Of a stretch of DNA of 64,000 bases, positions 1 through 9,186 are shown one piece after another. The DNA lies in NCBI GenBank assembly GCA_903870275.1, contig CAIQCK010000020.1:1-64000 (forward strand), written 5' to 3'. The notes under the pieces are model-generated. The model worked only from the letters and a program-made list of their open reading frames with translations. It did no database searches and was not told where the DNA came from. The stretch comes from an uncultured bacterium (lineage in GTDB: Bacteria > Verrucomicrobiota > Verrucomicrobiia > CAIQCK01). Position 1 is the first letter of the stretch; each line of letters starts with the position of its first letter. A program made the translations under genes and the position numbers.

Positions 1-201
1 GCCGACGGCGCACCGGGCCAGCAAGGCCCTCCCGGCGAAGTCACCGCCCAACAACTCACCGACGCCATCGCCGGCACCAGCGCCAACACCAACGCCGTGC
101 AACTGCTCGACACCGGCACCTTCACCGACCCGCCCTCCGCCGCCGACCTCATGGCCGTGGCCAACAAACTCAACGAGTTGATTCAGGCGATGAGGAGATG
201 A
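1..201 (+). CDS. C-terminal end of a collagen-like (Gly-X-Y) protein, partial
   Basis: The first reading frame is open from the window edge to a TGA at 199-201 and gives 66 residues. It begins with Gly-X-Y triplets (GAPGQQGPPGE), then an alanine/asparagine-rich stretch and a short helical tail ending in MANKLNELIQAMRR-like sequence. Gly-X-Y repeats followed by a small helical C-terminus are typical of bacterial collagen-like surface or tail-fibre proteins. The start lies outside the window, so function cannot be assigned. Codon use is GC-rich, unlike the AT-richer genes that follow. Confidence 0.6.
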   Translation, partial: ADGAPGQQGPPGEVTAQQLTDAIAGTSANTNAVQLLDTGTFTDPPSAADLMAVANKLNELIQAMRR

Positions 202-286
202 TGAAGATGTGAAACCACTGATGGACACCGATGAACGCGGATGGATGTCCGGTCAATTCATCAATAACAAATGAAAGGAATAAAAA
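202..286. repeat. Short intergenic repeat-like sequence (gatggacaccgatgaacgcggatgg type)
   Basis: Between the collagen-like gene and the next open frame is a run built from near-repeats of GATGnACnCcGATG at about 218-247. It resembles short degenerate-unit intergenic repeats recalled from PVC and other bacterial genomes. It is one of several such families in this window. No coding signal is seen. The assignment rests on its repetitive look and has not been checked by search. Confidence 0.3.
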
Positions 287-469
287 ATGCCGACGCCAAA
301 AAACGTTCATCACAGAAAGTTCAAACAAATAAAAATTCTGTATAATTTGAACGGGTTTTCAGTTGCTTGGGGTGTGTGGGATAATATAAATAACAGTTCG
401 GATGCGAAAGAAAATGGCCTGAACTCGGTGGTGTTGAACGGACGATCACATTTTCAGATGAAAGGGTAA
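287..469 (+). CDS. Small hypothetical protein (60 aa), AT-rich
   Basis: A 60-residue frame preceded by AAAGGAA about 6 bases before the ATG, so the ribosome-binding site is credible. The product is basic at the N-terminus (MPTPKNVHHRKFKQIK) with an aromatic middle (FSVAWGVWDN). No family is recognised. The base composition is clearly more AT-rich than the flanking genome. It may be a real small gene or the intact head of a decayed one, because a second frame at 472-534 follows at once and overlaps the next gene. Confidence 0.35.
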   Translation: MPTPKNVHHRKFKQIKILYNLNGFSVAWGVWDNINNSSDAKENGLNSVVLNGRSHFQMKG

Positions 470-471
470 CG

Positions 472-534
472 ATGCCCAAGCTCACTCGCACTAATTACTC
501 CGTTAAGGAACTCTCTGGGGCGATCTCCTTATGA
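472..534 (+). CDS. Possible 20-aa ORF overlapping the next gene
   Basis: The ATG at 472 opens a 20-codon frame (MPKLTRTNYSVKELSGAISL) that stops in the ATGA overlap with the gene starting at 531. The same frame can be read upstream without a stop for several more codons (TITFSDERVT). It may therefore be the tail of a frameshifted longer protein rather than a leader peptide. The ATGA overlap would allow translational coupling to the 598-aa gene. Evidence is weak. Confidence 0.2.
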   Translation: MPKLTRTNYSVKELSGAISL

Positions 535-2327
535 GCAATTGTGTTTCTACAACCCCTGAGGAATGGGTCGATGCGATCTATACAGTTGTTGTGCGTTCGG
601 CCCTGAAAGGGTCAAGCGGTGCATTGTTTGAATACTGTGCTGACACAACAACTGCTCAGATGGAAACGATCTTAATGAAAATGTTTATTGTGTCAGATGC
701 TGTGGAAGACAGCACTTGGCCGGAAGCGGTTAAGAAAGCCGTGCAAGATCAAATTCGAACCAGTTTCCTAAACATGTTTGAAAAAGCTCCTCCTGAGGCA
801 AAAAAGCAAGTCGCTGCTCAAATGGAGTGTCGGTTTTCGCAATATCAATACGTGAAACAACAGTTCGGTTCAGGAAACTCATTTCAGGCTGCCGGACTCT
901 TGGCGGATATGTTCAAAGAGATTGTTTCGCCCGATATCGGTCCATTGGAGTTAAGGACCAGTCTATTCTCTGATTTCACTAATTGCCTTATTCACTTCGG
1001 GAGTGGAGTCAGTGAAACCATTAGCGAAGTCATTATTACCATTCCTGTGGTTGAAACGCCCAGAAGGCAAGTGCCTGAGCGTCTCAAGTCGGTCGCAGGA
1101 GAGCCTGTGAAGAGTCTCCAGTCCACCCCAACCGTCCAGAATCAGGAGTTGACCTCAGCGATCGATTATCAATTATCTGTTGCGCGAGTCCTTGCTGAGA
1201 ATGCCGGCAAAACATTGACAGAAGTTGACCTCCAACATCTGAGGAGTGAAAATGTATACAACTCCCTGAATGAGATAGGAGAATATGATGAACAACTTTA
1301 TGCAACGTTACTGCAAGGATTCGTGCATCTCGGTAAAAAGGGCGAGACGTGTGTTCCTATTAATTTCCAAAAGGCTATGGGCAAGGCCTTAGCTGAGCAA
1401 TATCCAGAAGCGAGTGATGCCTTTCTCAGATTCGCGGCCACTTACTGGCCGTTTAAATTATGGCTTGACGGTCAAGTCGAAGATAAAGCAATGGGAAGTA
1501 GCTTGAAAGGCAAGCCTATGGTATTAGCCCTTCTTCGAGTTGTGGAAACCAACATCGCCGGTAGATTCTTCCCGACTCCTGGTGGGTTAAAAGTTCCACC
1601 CGATAAAAGAGAAGAGCTTCAAAGAGCATTGTTGAAGCAGTTAGATCCTACATTTCCTATCGAAGAGTTTATCAAGGGCAACCCCATTTTGATTCGTGAC
1701 CGAGCGAAAGGCTATGGACACGAAAGGCAAAGAAGCGCTCTTGATCAACTTGAACACGTTATCGTCGGTGGGTATCGCATGATTGCCGCGCGACAGGGGT
1801 GCGCGCCTACTTCACAGACAACTGATCAGGAGATTATCGACATATATAAGAAAGTGGGAACGGCCTTTCGCCAAGCATCGGAGCAAGGAGGTGAACATCT
1901 ACCTGCTGGTACTATGAACTTTATTGTCTGGAAGTTCATTCAAGTCAAAGAGCAGTTTGGCAACGATATGCTGGATGCGCATCTAAAGTATGAAGTGGAG
2001 AAATACCAGACATCAGGATTGCGCCCTGATTACCGGCACGAGCTGAATCTGTTCCCCGATGCGGCCCCTTCAAAAAATAAGGGGAATCCTACAGGACCGA
2101 TGGTTCTAGGCGCTTTTTGGTGTGTCGCCGGTCTATTAGCATTCGGCTGGGAGGACATAAGGCCCCTTGCGTGTATCGGTGTCATAGGCAGTGTTGTGGG
2201 AATTGTCGCTTCCATCGTAGGGCTTCTTAGAAACAAAACTCGTGACCGTTGGTATGCCGCATTAGTCCTCAGTTTGCTCGGGTTCGTCTCCTGTATCCTT
2301 GGTCCTGCTCTTTCAAGCACACAATAG
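531..2327 (+). CDS. Uncharacterised 598-aa protein with C-terminal membrane segments
   Basis: No family is recognised for residues 1 to about 515. That part is largely helical and soluble-looking, with several cysteines and a proline-rich linker near residue 180. The last 75 residues hold two or three hydrophobic segments, at about 522-540, 545-565 and 573-592, split by a short NKTRDRWY loop. The layout resembles DUF4190-type membrane tails. The protein is probably anchored by its C-terminus with a large cytosolic part. The start ATG overlaps the stop of a tiny upstream frame (ATGA). The next gene starts 10 bases downstream and also encodes a membrane protein, so the two are probably co-transcribed. 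Codon use is AT-richer than the rest of the window, which suggests recent acquisition. Confidence 0.7.
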   Translation: MSNCVSTTPEEWVDAIYTVVVRSALKGSSGALFEYCADTTTAQMETILMKMFIVSDAVEDSTWPEAVKKAVQDQIRTSFLNMFEKAPPEAKKQVAAQMECRFSQYQYVKQQFGSGNSFQAAGLLADMFKEIVSPDIGPLELRTSLFSDFTNCLIHFGSGVSETISEVIITIPVVETPRRQVPERLKSVAGEPVKSLQSTPTVQNQELTSAIDYQLSVARVLAENAGKTLTEVDLQHLRSENVYNSLNEIGEYDEQLYATLLQGFVHLGKKGETCVPINFQKAMGKALAEQYPEASDAFLRFAATYWPFKLWLDGQVEDKAMGSSLKGKPMVLALLRVVETNIAGRFFPTPGGLKVPPDKREELQRALLKQLDPTFPIEEFIKGNPILIRDRAKGYGHERQRSALDQLEHVIVGGYRMIAARQGCAPTSQTTDQEIIDIYKKVGTAFRQASEQGGEHLPAGTMNFIVWKFIQVKEQFGNDMLDAHLKYEVEKYQTSGLRPDYRHELNLFPDAAPSKNKGNPTGPMVLGAFWCVAGLLAFGWEDIRPLACIGVIGSVVGIVASIVGLLRNKTRDRWYAALVLSLLGFVSCILGPALSSTQ

Positions 2328-2337
2328 CAGTACAGTA

Positions 2338-2937
2338 ATGAAAATTGATTTATTCCGCATTAACGTCGAACACAGTTTCAAAGAACTTAAGCGTTATTAC
2401 GAATTGCTGGAAAAGCACTCGGACGCAGCGAAACATTCAGAGTTCGAGAAGGTTCCCTCAAAAATTCTCTCAATAATCGCATGTGTCATTGGAATCATTT
2501 GGAGCGTCATTGGGTTCTTCGCCGTTTGCTTCGGTGGCGCTCTCGTCGCCACGGGCCAAAGACTTGGTGAGGACACGAATAATGCAGAACATACTATGGA
2601 AGCGACAGTTGCCATCATGGTAAAGCTGGTCGGCGCATTCGGAGTGATCGTCCTCGGCATGGTATTCAGCGCTGTTGGAAACGCCAAGAACGCTGGAAGT
2701 ACAAAGACCATAGTAAATGGGGCGTTGCTATTGGTCGCCGGAGTCTTGGCAACAGTCTGGCATTCATACGTTTCTGGCCCCATGTATGTTCTCTGGATTT
2801 CTGAGTTTGATCGCTGGCGCAGTTGCCAGAGAAAAAGCATCCAAGGCACAGATTACGACAGCTTAACTCACTCGACATTCCCCTTCGAACTGTCCTTCAA
2901 CTCGACAATAATCTGTTGCACGTGGCGAGGAGGCTGA
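2338..2937 (+). CDS. Small integral membrane protein, probably frameshifted near 2784
   Basis: The ATG at 2338 is preferred over an earlier in-frame start at 2299 inside the upstream gene. The protein opens with an amphipathic helix (FKELKRYYELLEKH). Three hydrophobic segments follow, at about residues 41-70, 95-118 and 125-145. After residue 148 the frame becomes implausible for a membrane protein (STIICCTWRGG ending). A +1 shift at about 2784 instead gives a hydrophobic then basic tail (MFSGFLSLIAGAVAREK) that stops at 2866. The likely product is a three- or four-helix membrane protein. The paired location with the 598-aa gene suggests a shared, unknown role. Confidence 0.55.
   Translation: MKIDLFRINVEHSFKELKRYYELLEKHSDAAKHSEFEKVPSKILSIIACVIGIIWSVIGFFAVCFGGALVATGQRLGEDTNNAEHTMEATVAIMVKLVGAFGVIVLGMVFSAVGNAKNAGSTKTIVNGALLLVAGVLATVWHSYVSGPMYVLWISEFDRWRSCQRKSIQGTDYDSLTHSTFPFELSFNSTIICCTWRGG
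2786..2866 (+). pseudogene. Out-of-frame C-terminal segment of the preceding membrane protein
   Basis: In the +1 frame relative to the gene at 2338, 26 codons starting at the ATG at 2786 encode a hydrophobic stretch (FSGFLSLIAGAVA) followed by a lysine-rich tail (REKASKAQITTA). This is a far better membrane-protein C-terminus than the continuing frame. The simplest reading is an indel mutation or a sequencing error between about 2775 and 2790. Confidence 0.35.
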
Positions 2938-3151
2938 CGAAAAGCTTCTGAACCTATGTTCAGGAGGCATGACCATGGACGACTACGACGCGGATGCGGC
3001 GTTTGCGCGACGGCGGTGAAGGCGGAAAGTGGTCAGCAGTCAGCAGTTAGCAGTCAGTGGACAGCCGGAGGCGAAGGCGGAAGACGGAATGAACTGAAAC
3101 GCGAAACGGGAAAGGCGAATGGCGGAACGGAGGAGGGGGAAAAGCACACCC
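2938..3151. repeat. Intergenic spacer with gtcagcagt/cagttagcagt tandem-like repeat
   Basis: This spacer separates the membrane protein from the ABC exporter on the opposite strand. It contains a short degenerate repeat at about 3029-3062 (GTCAGCAGTCAGCAGTTAG and related units). GGCGGAA-type repeats follow to about 3125. The open frames across it have no family resemblance or ribosome-binding site and are taken as spurious. Confidence 0.35.
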
Positions 3152-4978
3152 TCACGGCACTTGGAGTTTCTCGAAGCTTTCCTCGATGAAGGTGGTGTTT
3201 TGGATGCGGGCGAGGCGGGTGTAGAGGCCGTCCTGGGCGATGAGTTCGTCGTGGGTGCCGCGCTCGACGATGCGGCCCTGGCGCAGGACGAGAATCTGGT
3301 CGGCCCGGCGGATGGTGCTGAGGCGGTGGGCAATGACGAAGCTGGTGCGGTGGGCCATGAGGCGGTCGAGGGCTTCCTGGATGAGCCGCTCGGTGGCGGT
3401 GTCCACGCTGGCGGTGGCTTCGTCGAGGATGAGCAAAGGGGTGTTCTTCAACAGCGCGCGGGCGATGCTGATGCGTTGTTTCTCGCCGACGCTGAGTTTG
3501 ACGCCGCGTTCGCCGACGCGGGAATCGTAACCGGCGGCGAGGCGGCTGATGAACTCGTGGCAGTTGGCGGCGCGCGCCGCATCCTGCAACTCCGCCTCGG
3601 TGGCGTCGAGTTTCCCGTAGAGGATGTTCTCGCGGACGGTGCCGTTGAAGAGGAACGGCTCCTGGCTGACGATGCTGATCTGGGCGCGGAGCGATTCAAG
3701 GCTCGCGGCGGCGATGTCCTGGCCGTCAAGGGTGATGCGGCCCCCGGAGGTTTCGTAGAACGCCGGCAGGAGGTTGACGAGCGTGGACTTGCCGGAGCCG
3801 GTCGGCCCGACGAGCGCGATGACTTCGCCGGGGCGGGCGTGGAGGGAAATGTCGTGCAGCACCAGCTGGCCGTCGTGATAACGGAACTGGACGTTTTCAA
3901 AAACCACCTCGCCGCGGACGGGCGTGCGCAGGGTTTGCGTGCGGCGCGGGTCGCGTCCCTCGGGCGTGGTGTCGAGGATGTCGAAGACGCGCTCGCCGCT
4001 GGCGCGGGCGGATTGGAGCATCTGGTTCAAGCCGTGCAGCCGGCCGATGGGTTCGTAGAAGAGCGCGAGGTAGAGGATGAAGCCCATGAGCTGGCCGATC
4101 GTCATGTCGCCTGCGATGGCCTGCCGTCCGCCGATCCAGAGCACGAGGCCGGTGCCGAGCGCGGCAACGAAGCTCATCGCGGGCGAGTAGTTCGACCACG
4201 CGCGCATGATGCCGAGCGTGCTGCGGCGCATCTCGTCGGCGCGCGCGGCGAAGCGGTCGTCCTCGTGGGTCTCCTGGCCGAAGGCTTTGATCTGGCGGAT
4301 GCCCTGGAGGTTGTCCATGAGAAGGGCGTTCATGGCGCTGGCGGCTTCGCGTTGCGCGCGATAACGGCGATGGGCGGTGATCGTATACCAGAGCGCGCCG
4401 CCGGCCAGCAGCGGCAGCGGAATCAACGCCACCGCCGCGAGCGCCGGGTTCATTGCGAACAAAATCACCAGCACGCCGATCACGCTCAGGATGGAGACGG
4501 TGCCCTGCTCGGTGCCGTCAATCAGCAGGCGCTCGACGTTGTTCACGTCCTCGACGACGCGCGTCATGAGGTCGCCGGAAGCGCGTTGGTCGAAGTAGTT
4601 CACCGGGAGCCGCTGGAGCCGGCTGTAGAGCTGGCGGCGCATGTCGAAGATGACGTGTTGTTCCAGCGTGTTGTTGATGCGGATGCGCAGGCTGTTGAAG
4701 ACGTCGCGCAGCAGAAACGCTCCCAGCAGCGCCAGCATCACCGGCGCGAGCATGTCGAGCCGCTTCTTTGCGATGATGTCGTCAATGACGAACTGCGTCA
4801 GCTTCGGGAACGCGAACGCGAAGAGCAGCGAGAGGACGGCGCACGCGACCGTGCCCACCGCCATCCACAGGTAGGGGCGCAGATAAACGGCGACGCGGCG
4901 GATGATCTCCCACGACGAACGGGCCTTCGCCGTCATCGTCAGGTCGCGAGCGGAACCAGGCATACCGGGTTTTCTCAC
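3152..4978 (-). CDS. ABC exporter, MsbA/multidrug type, fused membrane and ATPase domains
   Basis: The 608-residue half-transporter is of normal length for the type IV exporter family. A six-helix membrane domain spans about 25-330. The nucleotide-binding domain from about 360 has Walker A (GPTGSGKST), a Q-loop (IVSQEPFLFNGTV), a signature (LSVGEKQRISIARA), Walker B (LLILDEATASVD) and an H-loop (IAHRLST). It acts as a homodimer or heterodimer in the inner membrane and exports lipids, lipid A precursors or drugs. The substrate cannot be read from sequence. The signature has LSVGE rather than LSGGQ, a tolerated variant. It stands alone, with no co-directional neighbour within 300 bases. The M15 start (MTAKARSS) is an alternative. 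Confidence 0.93.
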   Translation of the reverse strand: MRKPGMPGSARDLTMTAKARSSWEIIRRVAVYLRPYLWMAVGTVACAVLSLLFAFAFPKLTQFVIDDIIAKKRLDMLAPVMLALLGAFLLRDVFNSLRIRINNTLEQHVIFDMRRQLYSRLQRLPVNYFDQRASGDLMTRVVEDVNNVERLLIDGTEQGTVSILSVIGVLVILFAMNPALAAVALIPLPLLAGGALWYTITAHRRYRAQREAASAMNALLMDNLQGIRQIKAFGQETHEDDRFAARADEMRRSTLGIMRAWSNYSPAMSFVAALGTGLVLWIGGRQAIAGDMTIGQLMGFILYLALFYEPIGRLHGLNQMLQSARASGERVFDILDTTPEGRDPRRTQTLRTPVRGEVVFENVQFRYHDGQLVLHDISLHARPGEVIALVGPTGSGKSTLVNLLPAFYETSGGRITLDGQDIAAASLESLRAQISIVSQEPFLFNGTVRENILYGKLDATEAELQDAARAANCHEFISRLAAGYDSRVGERGVKLSVGEKQRISIARALLKNTPLLILDEATASVDTATERLIQEALDRLMAHRTSFVIAHRLSTIRRADQILVLRQGRIVERGTHDELIAQDGLYTRLARIQNTTFIEESFEKLQVP

Positions 4979-5029
4979 CGCTCAAGTTAAACAAGCGGCC
5001 GCGAAAAATCACATTCTTTTCCGGCGGAA

Positions 5030-5285
5030 ATGGGATCAACGCGCGCCGAAGGCGCAGCGGTAATCCAGCCCAGGGCAAGCGAGTCCGCGAGCGCCGCCCT
5101 GGGTGGAAAACCGAAAGAGGTGGGCGCCCTGACAGGGCGCAGGAAAGCAACTCGCGCGCAGCCATTACCTGCGCCCCTTCAGGGCGCATTTCCTTGTTCT
5201 TTCGCATTCCCAGGGCGGCGCTCGCGGACTCGCTTGCCCTGGGCTGATTTACTTCAGCACCTTCGGTGCGGCCAGATGGGAACAG
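5030..5285. repeat. Nested palindromic intergenic element with 37-bp perfect inverted repeats
   Basis: Within the 353-base gap 4979-5331, the sequence at 5067-5103 is the exact reverse complement of 5209-5245 (37 bases, starting AGCCCAGGGCAAGCG). The similarity continues outward imperfectly for about 25 bases on each side (CCGAAGG against CCTTCGG motifs). Two further hairpins lie inside: GCGCCCTGACAGGGCGC at 5124-5140 and GCGCCCCTTCAGGGCGC at 5171-5187. No transposase is present. It looks like a MITE or REP/BIME-type mobile palindrome, and it sits between the start of the exporter gene and the end of the fucosidase gene. The rest of the gap shows nothing else. Confidence 0.75.
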
Positions 5286-5331
5286 TCCAAAAAAGGAATG
5301 TGTCGAATCCCTTCCTTCATCGCGTCGCGTG

Positions 5332-7752
5332 TCATTGGAGGCTGGCGTCGAACTGATGCGACTGTCCCGGCTTCAACTTCAGATCAACAACTTTCTCTCC
5401 ATACCGCACCTTGCACGCGGTGCCGGTGATGCTGCGGACTGTGGCGGCGGCGAGCTTGCCGTCCTTCCACGCGATGTCCACCTCGAAGCCGCCGCGGGCG
5501 CGCAGACCAGTGACGCTGCCAGTTGGCCACGCGCTCGGCAACGCTGGCAACAGATGGAGAAGCTGGACTTCCCCTTCCCCCTTGCCGCTTGCCGCCTGCC
5601 TCACGTGGCTTTGCAACAGCATCTCCGCGATGCCGGCGCACGCGCCGAAATTGCCGTCAATTTGAAACGGCGGATGCGCGTCGAAGAGGTTCGGATACAT
5701 GCCGCCCTGGCCTTTTTTGGCGCCGATGGGCTGAAGCAGGTTCCGCAGCACGAGATAGGCGTGGTCGCCGTCGAGAAAGCGCGCCCAGAGGTTCACCTTC
5801 CAGCTCATGCTCCAGCCGCTGCCCGAGTTGCCGCGGTAGATGAGCGACTGGCGTGCGGCGTTGAAAAACTTCGGCTCCTGCCAGGTGATGTCCCAGCCGG
5901 GATACGCGCCCCAGAGATGCGAGGAGTGCCGGTGCTGGTTTTTCGAGTCGTCCTTGTCTTCGAGCCATTCCTGAAGCTGGTTGAACCGGCCGACCTGGTT
6001 CGGCGCGATCTGCGCGCGCATTTCGTCGAGCCTCGCGGCGAACTCGCGGTTGCGGCCGAGCACGCGCGCGGCCTCGGCGGTGTTGGCGAAGAGCGAGCGG
6101 ATGATCTGGTGGTCCATCGTCGGCCCCATCACGAGGCCGCCCTGCTCCGGCGAGTTGGACGGGCCGCTGATGAGCCAGCCGGTCAGCGGGTCTTTGACAA
6201 GGAAATCCTCGAAGAACTCCGCCGCCTCCTTCATTGCCGGATAAGCGCGCTTCGCCAGAAATTTCTTGTCGCCGGTGAAAAGGTAATGTTCCCAAAGATG
6301 CTGGCAGAGCCACGCGCCGCCCACGACCCAGATGCCATGGTTGCTGGCGTTGATCGGCGCGGTGCCGCGCCAGAGGTCGAAGTTGTGGTGGAGCACCCAG
6401 CCGCGCGCGCTGTAGTGCGCCTGCGCCGTCTTGCGGCCCGACTGCACGAGTTCGTCAATCGCGTCGAAGAGCGGCCCGGCGCATTCGCCCAGGTTCGCGA
6501 TCTCGACCGGCCAGTAGTTCATCTCGGTGTTGATGTTGCAGGTGAACTTGCTGTCCCACGACGGGTGGAGCCGGTCGTTCCAGATGCCCTGGAGGTTCGT
6601 GGGCTGGCCGCCGGGCCGGCTGCCGGTGATGGTCAGGTAGCGGCCATACTGGAACATGAGCGCGGCGAGACCGGGATCGTTGCCGGAGCCGAACTCCGCG
6701 AGGCGCTGGTCGGTCGGGTTCTTCGCCGCGTCGGTGCGGCCGAGATCGAGCGCGACGCGGCGGAACAACCGTGCGTGATCGGCGACGTTCGCGTCGCGCA
6801 TGGAATCGAAAGTTTTCCCAGCGAGTGACTTGATGAATTTCTCGCAACGGGCGGCCGGATCGGCGCTCATGTCGCGGAAGTTCTTGACGCCCGTCGCGCC
6901 CACCAGCAGCAGCGTCACCGCGTCGGCGTTCTCAACGGCGAGTTGCTCGTCGCTCATGGTCACCTTGCCACCGTCGGCGACGGCGCGCAGCCGCGCCTCG
7001 AACTTCATGCCGCCGTCCTCGACGTGGCCGGCCAGCGCGAGCGTGTCTTTGCCGGCGGCGTGCGTCGCCGCGGACTTGTGCTCGCTGGTGAGCCGCGCGA
7101 TGAAGCTGACAATGCCGGGCTTGCTCGCCGCAATGCGCACAACGATGGCCTTATCGGGGTAGCTCACGAACGCCTCGCGCGTGAACGTCACGTCGCCGGC
7201 CTTGTAGCGCGTCGTGGCGATGGCCGTGTCGAGGTTCAGGTCGCGCCGATAATCGCTGAACTTCTCGTGGCCGGCAAACGCCAGCCGCAAATCGCCGAAC
7301 GGCTGGTAAACCGTCTGGCGCAGCGGCTCGCTCATGAACTCCTTCATGCCAAGGTCTTCCGCTTCCTTCTGCTTTGCTCGCGCCTGGCTGAGTTTCTCTC
7401 GCGCCTCCGCCGTCTTGCCGTCAGGATCGAGTTTGAACGCGTCGCGTTCGAGCCGGCGCATTTCCTGAAGAAGCTCGCGCATCCTTGGCAGCGCCTTCAC
7501 CGCGCCGGCGTGCTGATACTCGTGCGGCTCGCCGGTCCAGAGCGTGGATTCGTTGAACTGGATGCGCTCCTCCGGCGCGCCGCCGAAGACCATCGCGCCG
7601 AGCCGGCCGTTGCCGATGGGCAGCGCTTCCTCCCACTTCGTCGCGGGCTGGCGATACCAGAGACTGAGCGGTTCCTCCGGCGGCGAACTCTCTTGAGCGG
7701 CGGCGGCCACGACAAACACGGCGACGATCAACGGGACGATGCTTGTTTTCAT
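5332..7752 (-). CDS. Secreted GH95 alpha-L-fucosidase/galactosidase
   Basis: The 806-residue protein starts at [20 protein letters not shown], a clear Sec signal peptide. The longer upstream frame lies inside the MFS gene and is rejected. Family GH95 features are present in order: an N-terminal beta domain ([27 protein letters not shown]) and an (alpha/alpha)6 barrel with GIWND and [10 protein letters not shown] near residues 385-410. The latter carries the two asparagines that position water in GH95. SPEQG with the general acid lies near 530, and QIDGNFG near 695. GH95 enzymes invert alpha-1,2-fucosyl or galactosyl linkages. It is the last gene of the minus-strand operon, 16 bases after the sugar porter, which suggests uptake of the released sugar. 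Confidence 0.9.
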   Translation of the reverse strand: MKTSIVPLIVAVFVVAAAAQESSPPEEPLSLWYRQPATKWEEALPIGNGRLGAMVFGGAPEERIQFNESTLWTGEPHEYQHAGAVKALPRMRELLQEMRRLERDAFKLDPDGKTAEAREKLSQARAKQKEAEDLGMKEFMSEPLRQTVYQPFGDLRLAFAGHEKFSDYRRDLNLDTAIATTRYKAGDVTFTREAFVSYPDKAIVVRIAASKPGIVSFIARLTSEHKSAATHAAGKDTLALAGHVEDGGMKFEARLRAVADGGKVTMSDEQLAVENADAVTLLLVGATGVKNFRDMSADPAARCEKFIKSLAGKTFDSMRDANVADHARLFRRVALDLGRTDAAKNPTDQRLAEFGSGNDPGLAALMFQYGRYLTITGSRPGGQPTNLQGIWNDRLHPSWDSKFTCNINTEMNYWPVEIANLGECAGPLFDAIDELVQSGRKTAQAHYSARGWVLHHNFDLWRGTAPINASNHGIWVVGGAWLCQHLWEHYLFTGDKKFLAKRAYPAMKEAAEFFEDFLVKDPLTGWLISGPSNSPEQGGLVMGPTMDHQIIRSLFANTAEAARVLGRNREFAARLDEMRAQIAPNQVGRFNQLQEWLEDKDDSKNQHRHSSHLWGAYPGWDITWQEPKFFNAARQSLIYRGNSGSGWSMSWKVNLWARFLDGDHAYLVLRNLLQPIGAKKGQGGMYPNLFDAHPPFQIDGNFGACAGIAEMLLQSHVRQAASGKGEGEVQLLHLLPALPSAWPTGSVTGLRARGGFEVDIAWKDGKLAAATVRSITGTACKVRYGEKVVDLKLKPGQSHQFDASLQ

Positions 7753-7768
7753 TGCAGGCTCAACAGAC

Positions 7769-9184
7769 TCACTTCTTCCAACTCCGCTCGATTTCTTCCA
7801 ACGACTGGCCCTTGGTCTCCGGCACGGCGCGCCAGACCAGCAGCACGAGCACGGCGCAGAACGCGGCATAGGTAAAGAACGGAAAGGAGTGGTGGAACGT
7901 GCGCACGAACCACGACTCCTTCGCATCCAGCAGCGGGAACGTCTGCGTTATGACATAATCGGCCAGCCAGAGAAAAAACGTCGCGAGGCCCAGCGCGCGG
8001 CCGCGAATCGCCGTCGGGTAAATCTCCGAAAGAATGACCCACGTCACCGGGCCGACCGACAGGCCGAAACAGGCGATGTAGAGAACGATGAACGCCAGCA
8101 TCCAGCCGCCCGCCGCCGCCGGATCGCTCATCTGTTGCGCCAGCACGCCCATCGCCACCAGGCTGACGCCCATGCCGGCCGCGCCGGTGAGCATCAGCGG
8201 TTTGCGGCCCCAATGATCCACAGTGGCGATGGCGACCAGCGTGAAAAGCACGCCGGAGCCGTTGATGATCATCTGCTGGAGCAGGCCCGCGTCCACGCCG
8301 GTCGAGGAACTGAGGTTTTTGAAAATCGTCGCGCCGAAATACATGAAGACGTTGATGCCGGTGATCTGCTGGAGGATGGCGAGCGCAATGCCGATGAGCA
8401 GTGGCCGGCGCAGCAACGGCGAGAAAAGCTCGCCCCACGTGCCGCGTTCCTGCGCCAGCGCCGCGCGGATGCTCGCGCTCTCCGCTTCGGCAAACGCGCT
8501 GCCGCCGACCCGCCGCAAGACGTCCAGCGCGCGGTCGTCCCGGTGTTGCTCGATGAGCCAGCGCGGGCTTTCGGGGATCGCCAGCAGCAGCGCGGCAAAG
8601 AGGGCCGCCGGCAGCACTCCCGTGCCGAACATCCAGCGCCAGCCACTCTGGATGAGCCACGCCTGGTCGCCGCATTGGGCGACGAAATAGTTGATGAGCG
8701 ACGTCGCCGCGATGCCGCCGACGATGGCGATCTGGTTCACCGACACCATCCGTCCGCGGATTCGCGCCGGCGTGATCTCGGCGATATACATCGGCGTCGA
8801 GATCGAAGCGATGCCGATGCCGACGCCGCCGAGGACGCGAAACACGATGAACGTCCAGATGTCCGCTGCCAGCGCCGTGCCGATGGCCGATGCCAGAAAC
8901 ATCGCCGCCGCGAGGAACATCGCGCTCTTGCGCCCAAACCGGTCCGAGAGCGGCCCGACGACGAGCACGCCCGCCGCGCAGCCGATGAGCACGCAGCCGG
9001 AGGCCCAGCCTTTCATGAAATCGCTCAGGCCGAACCGCGCCGTGAGCGGCTCGATGGCGCCGGAGATGACGCCGGTGTCGTAGCCAAAGAGCAGCCCGCC
9101 GAGCGTGGCGACAAAGCAGACCAGAACGACGTAGGCGGCGGAGTAGTCTTCCCGCCCTGCGACAGAAGCGGTTCGTGTTTGCAT
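7769..9184 (-). CDS. MFS sugar:H+ symporter (sugar porter family)
   Basis: The 471-residue inner-membrane transporter has about 12 helices. Sugar-porter motifs are intact: [11 protein letters not shown] in helix 1, [10 protein letters not shown] in the 2-3 loop, PESPRWL before helix 7, [12 protein letters not shown] in helix 7, and [12 protein letters not shown] at the end. The start at 9184 is chosen because AGGAG lies 9 bases upstream and it falls 2 bases after the preceding gene's stop, consistent with coupling. An in-frame start 14 codons earlier lies inside that gene. The substrate is probably the monosaccharide released by the adjacent GH95 enzyme (fucose or galactose), by inference from context only. 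Confidence 0.9.
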   Translation of the reverse strand: MQTRTASVAGREDYSAAYVVLVCFVATLGGLLFGYDTGVISGAIEPLTARFGLSDFMKGWASGCVLIGCAAGVLVVGPLSDRFGRKSAMFLAAAMFLASAIGTALAADIWTFIVFRVLGGVGIGIASISTPMYIAEITPARIRGRMVSVNQIAIVGGIAATSLINYFVAQCGDQAWLIQSGWRWMFGTGVLPAALFAALLLAIPESPRWLIEQHRDDRALDVLRRVGGSAFAEAESASIRAALAQERGTWGELFSPLLRRPLLIGIALAILQQITGINVFMYFGATIFKNLSSSTGVDAGLLQQMIINGSGVLFTLVAIATVDHWGRKPLMLTGAAGMGVSLVAMGVLAQQMSDPAAAGGWMLAFIVLYIACFGLSVGPVTWVILSEIYPTAIRGRALGLATFFLWLADYVITQTFPLLDAKESWFVRTFHHSFPFFTYAAFCAVLVLLVWRAVPETKGQSLEEIERSWKK

Positions 9185-9186
9185 AT

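Noticed and set aside
2956..3189. A 77-codon plus-strand frame
   Set aside because: It spans the GTCAGCAGT repeat and the end of the exporter gene, with no motif.
5030..5356. Open frame of 108 codons through the palindromic element
   Set aside because: It is created by the repeat sequence. It has no ribosome-binding site and no homology pattern other than repeat-derived peptides.
5332..7926. Longer N-terminus for the GH95 protein beginning at 7926
   Set aside because: The extra 58 residues are Arg/Ser-rich, lie inside the porter gene and would hide a clean signal peptide.
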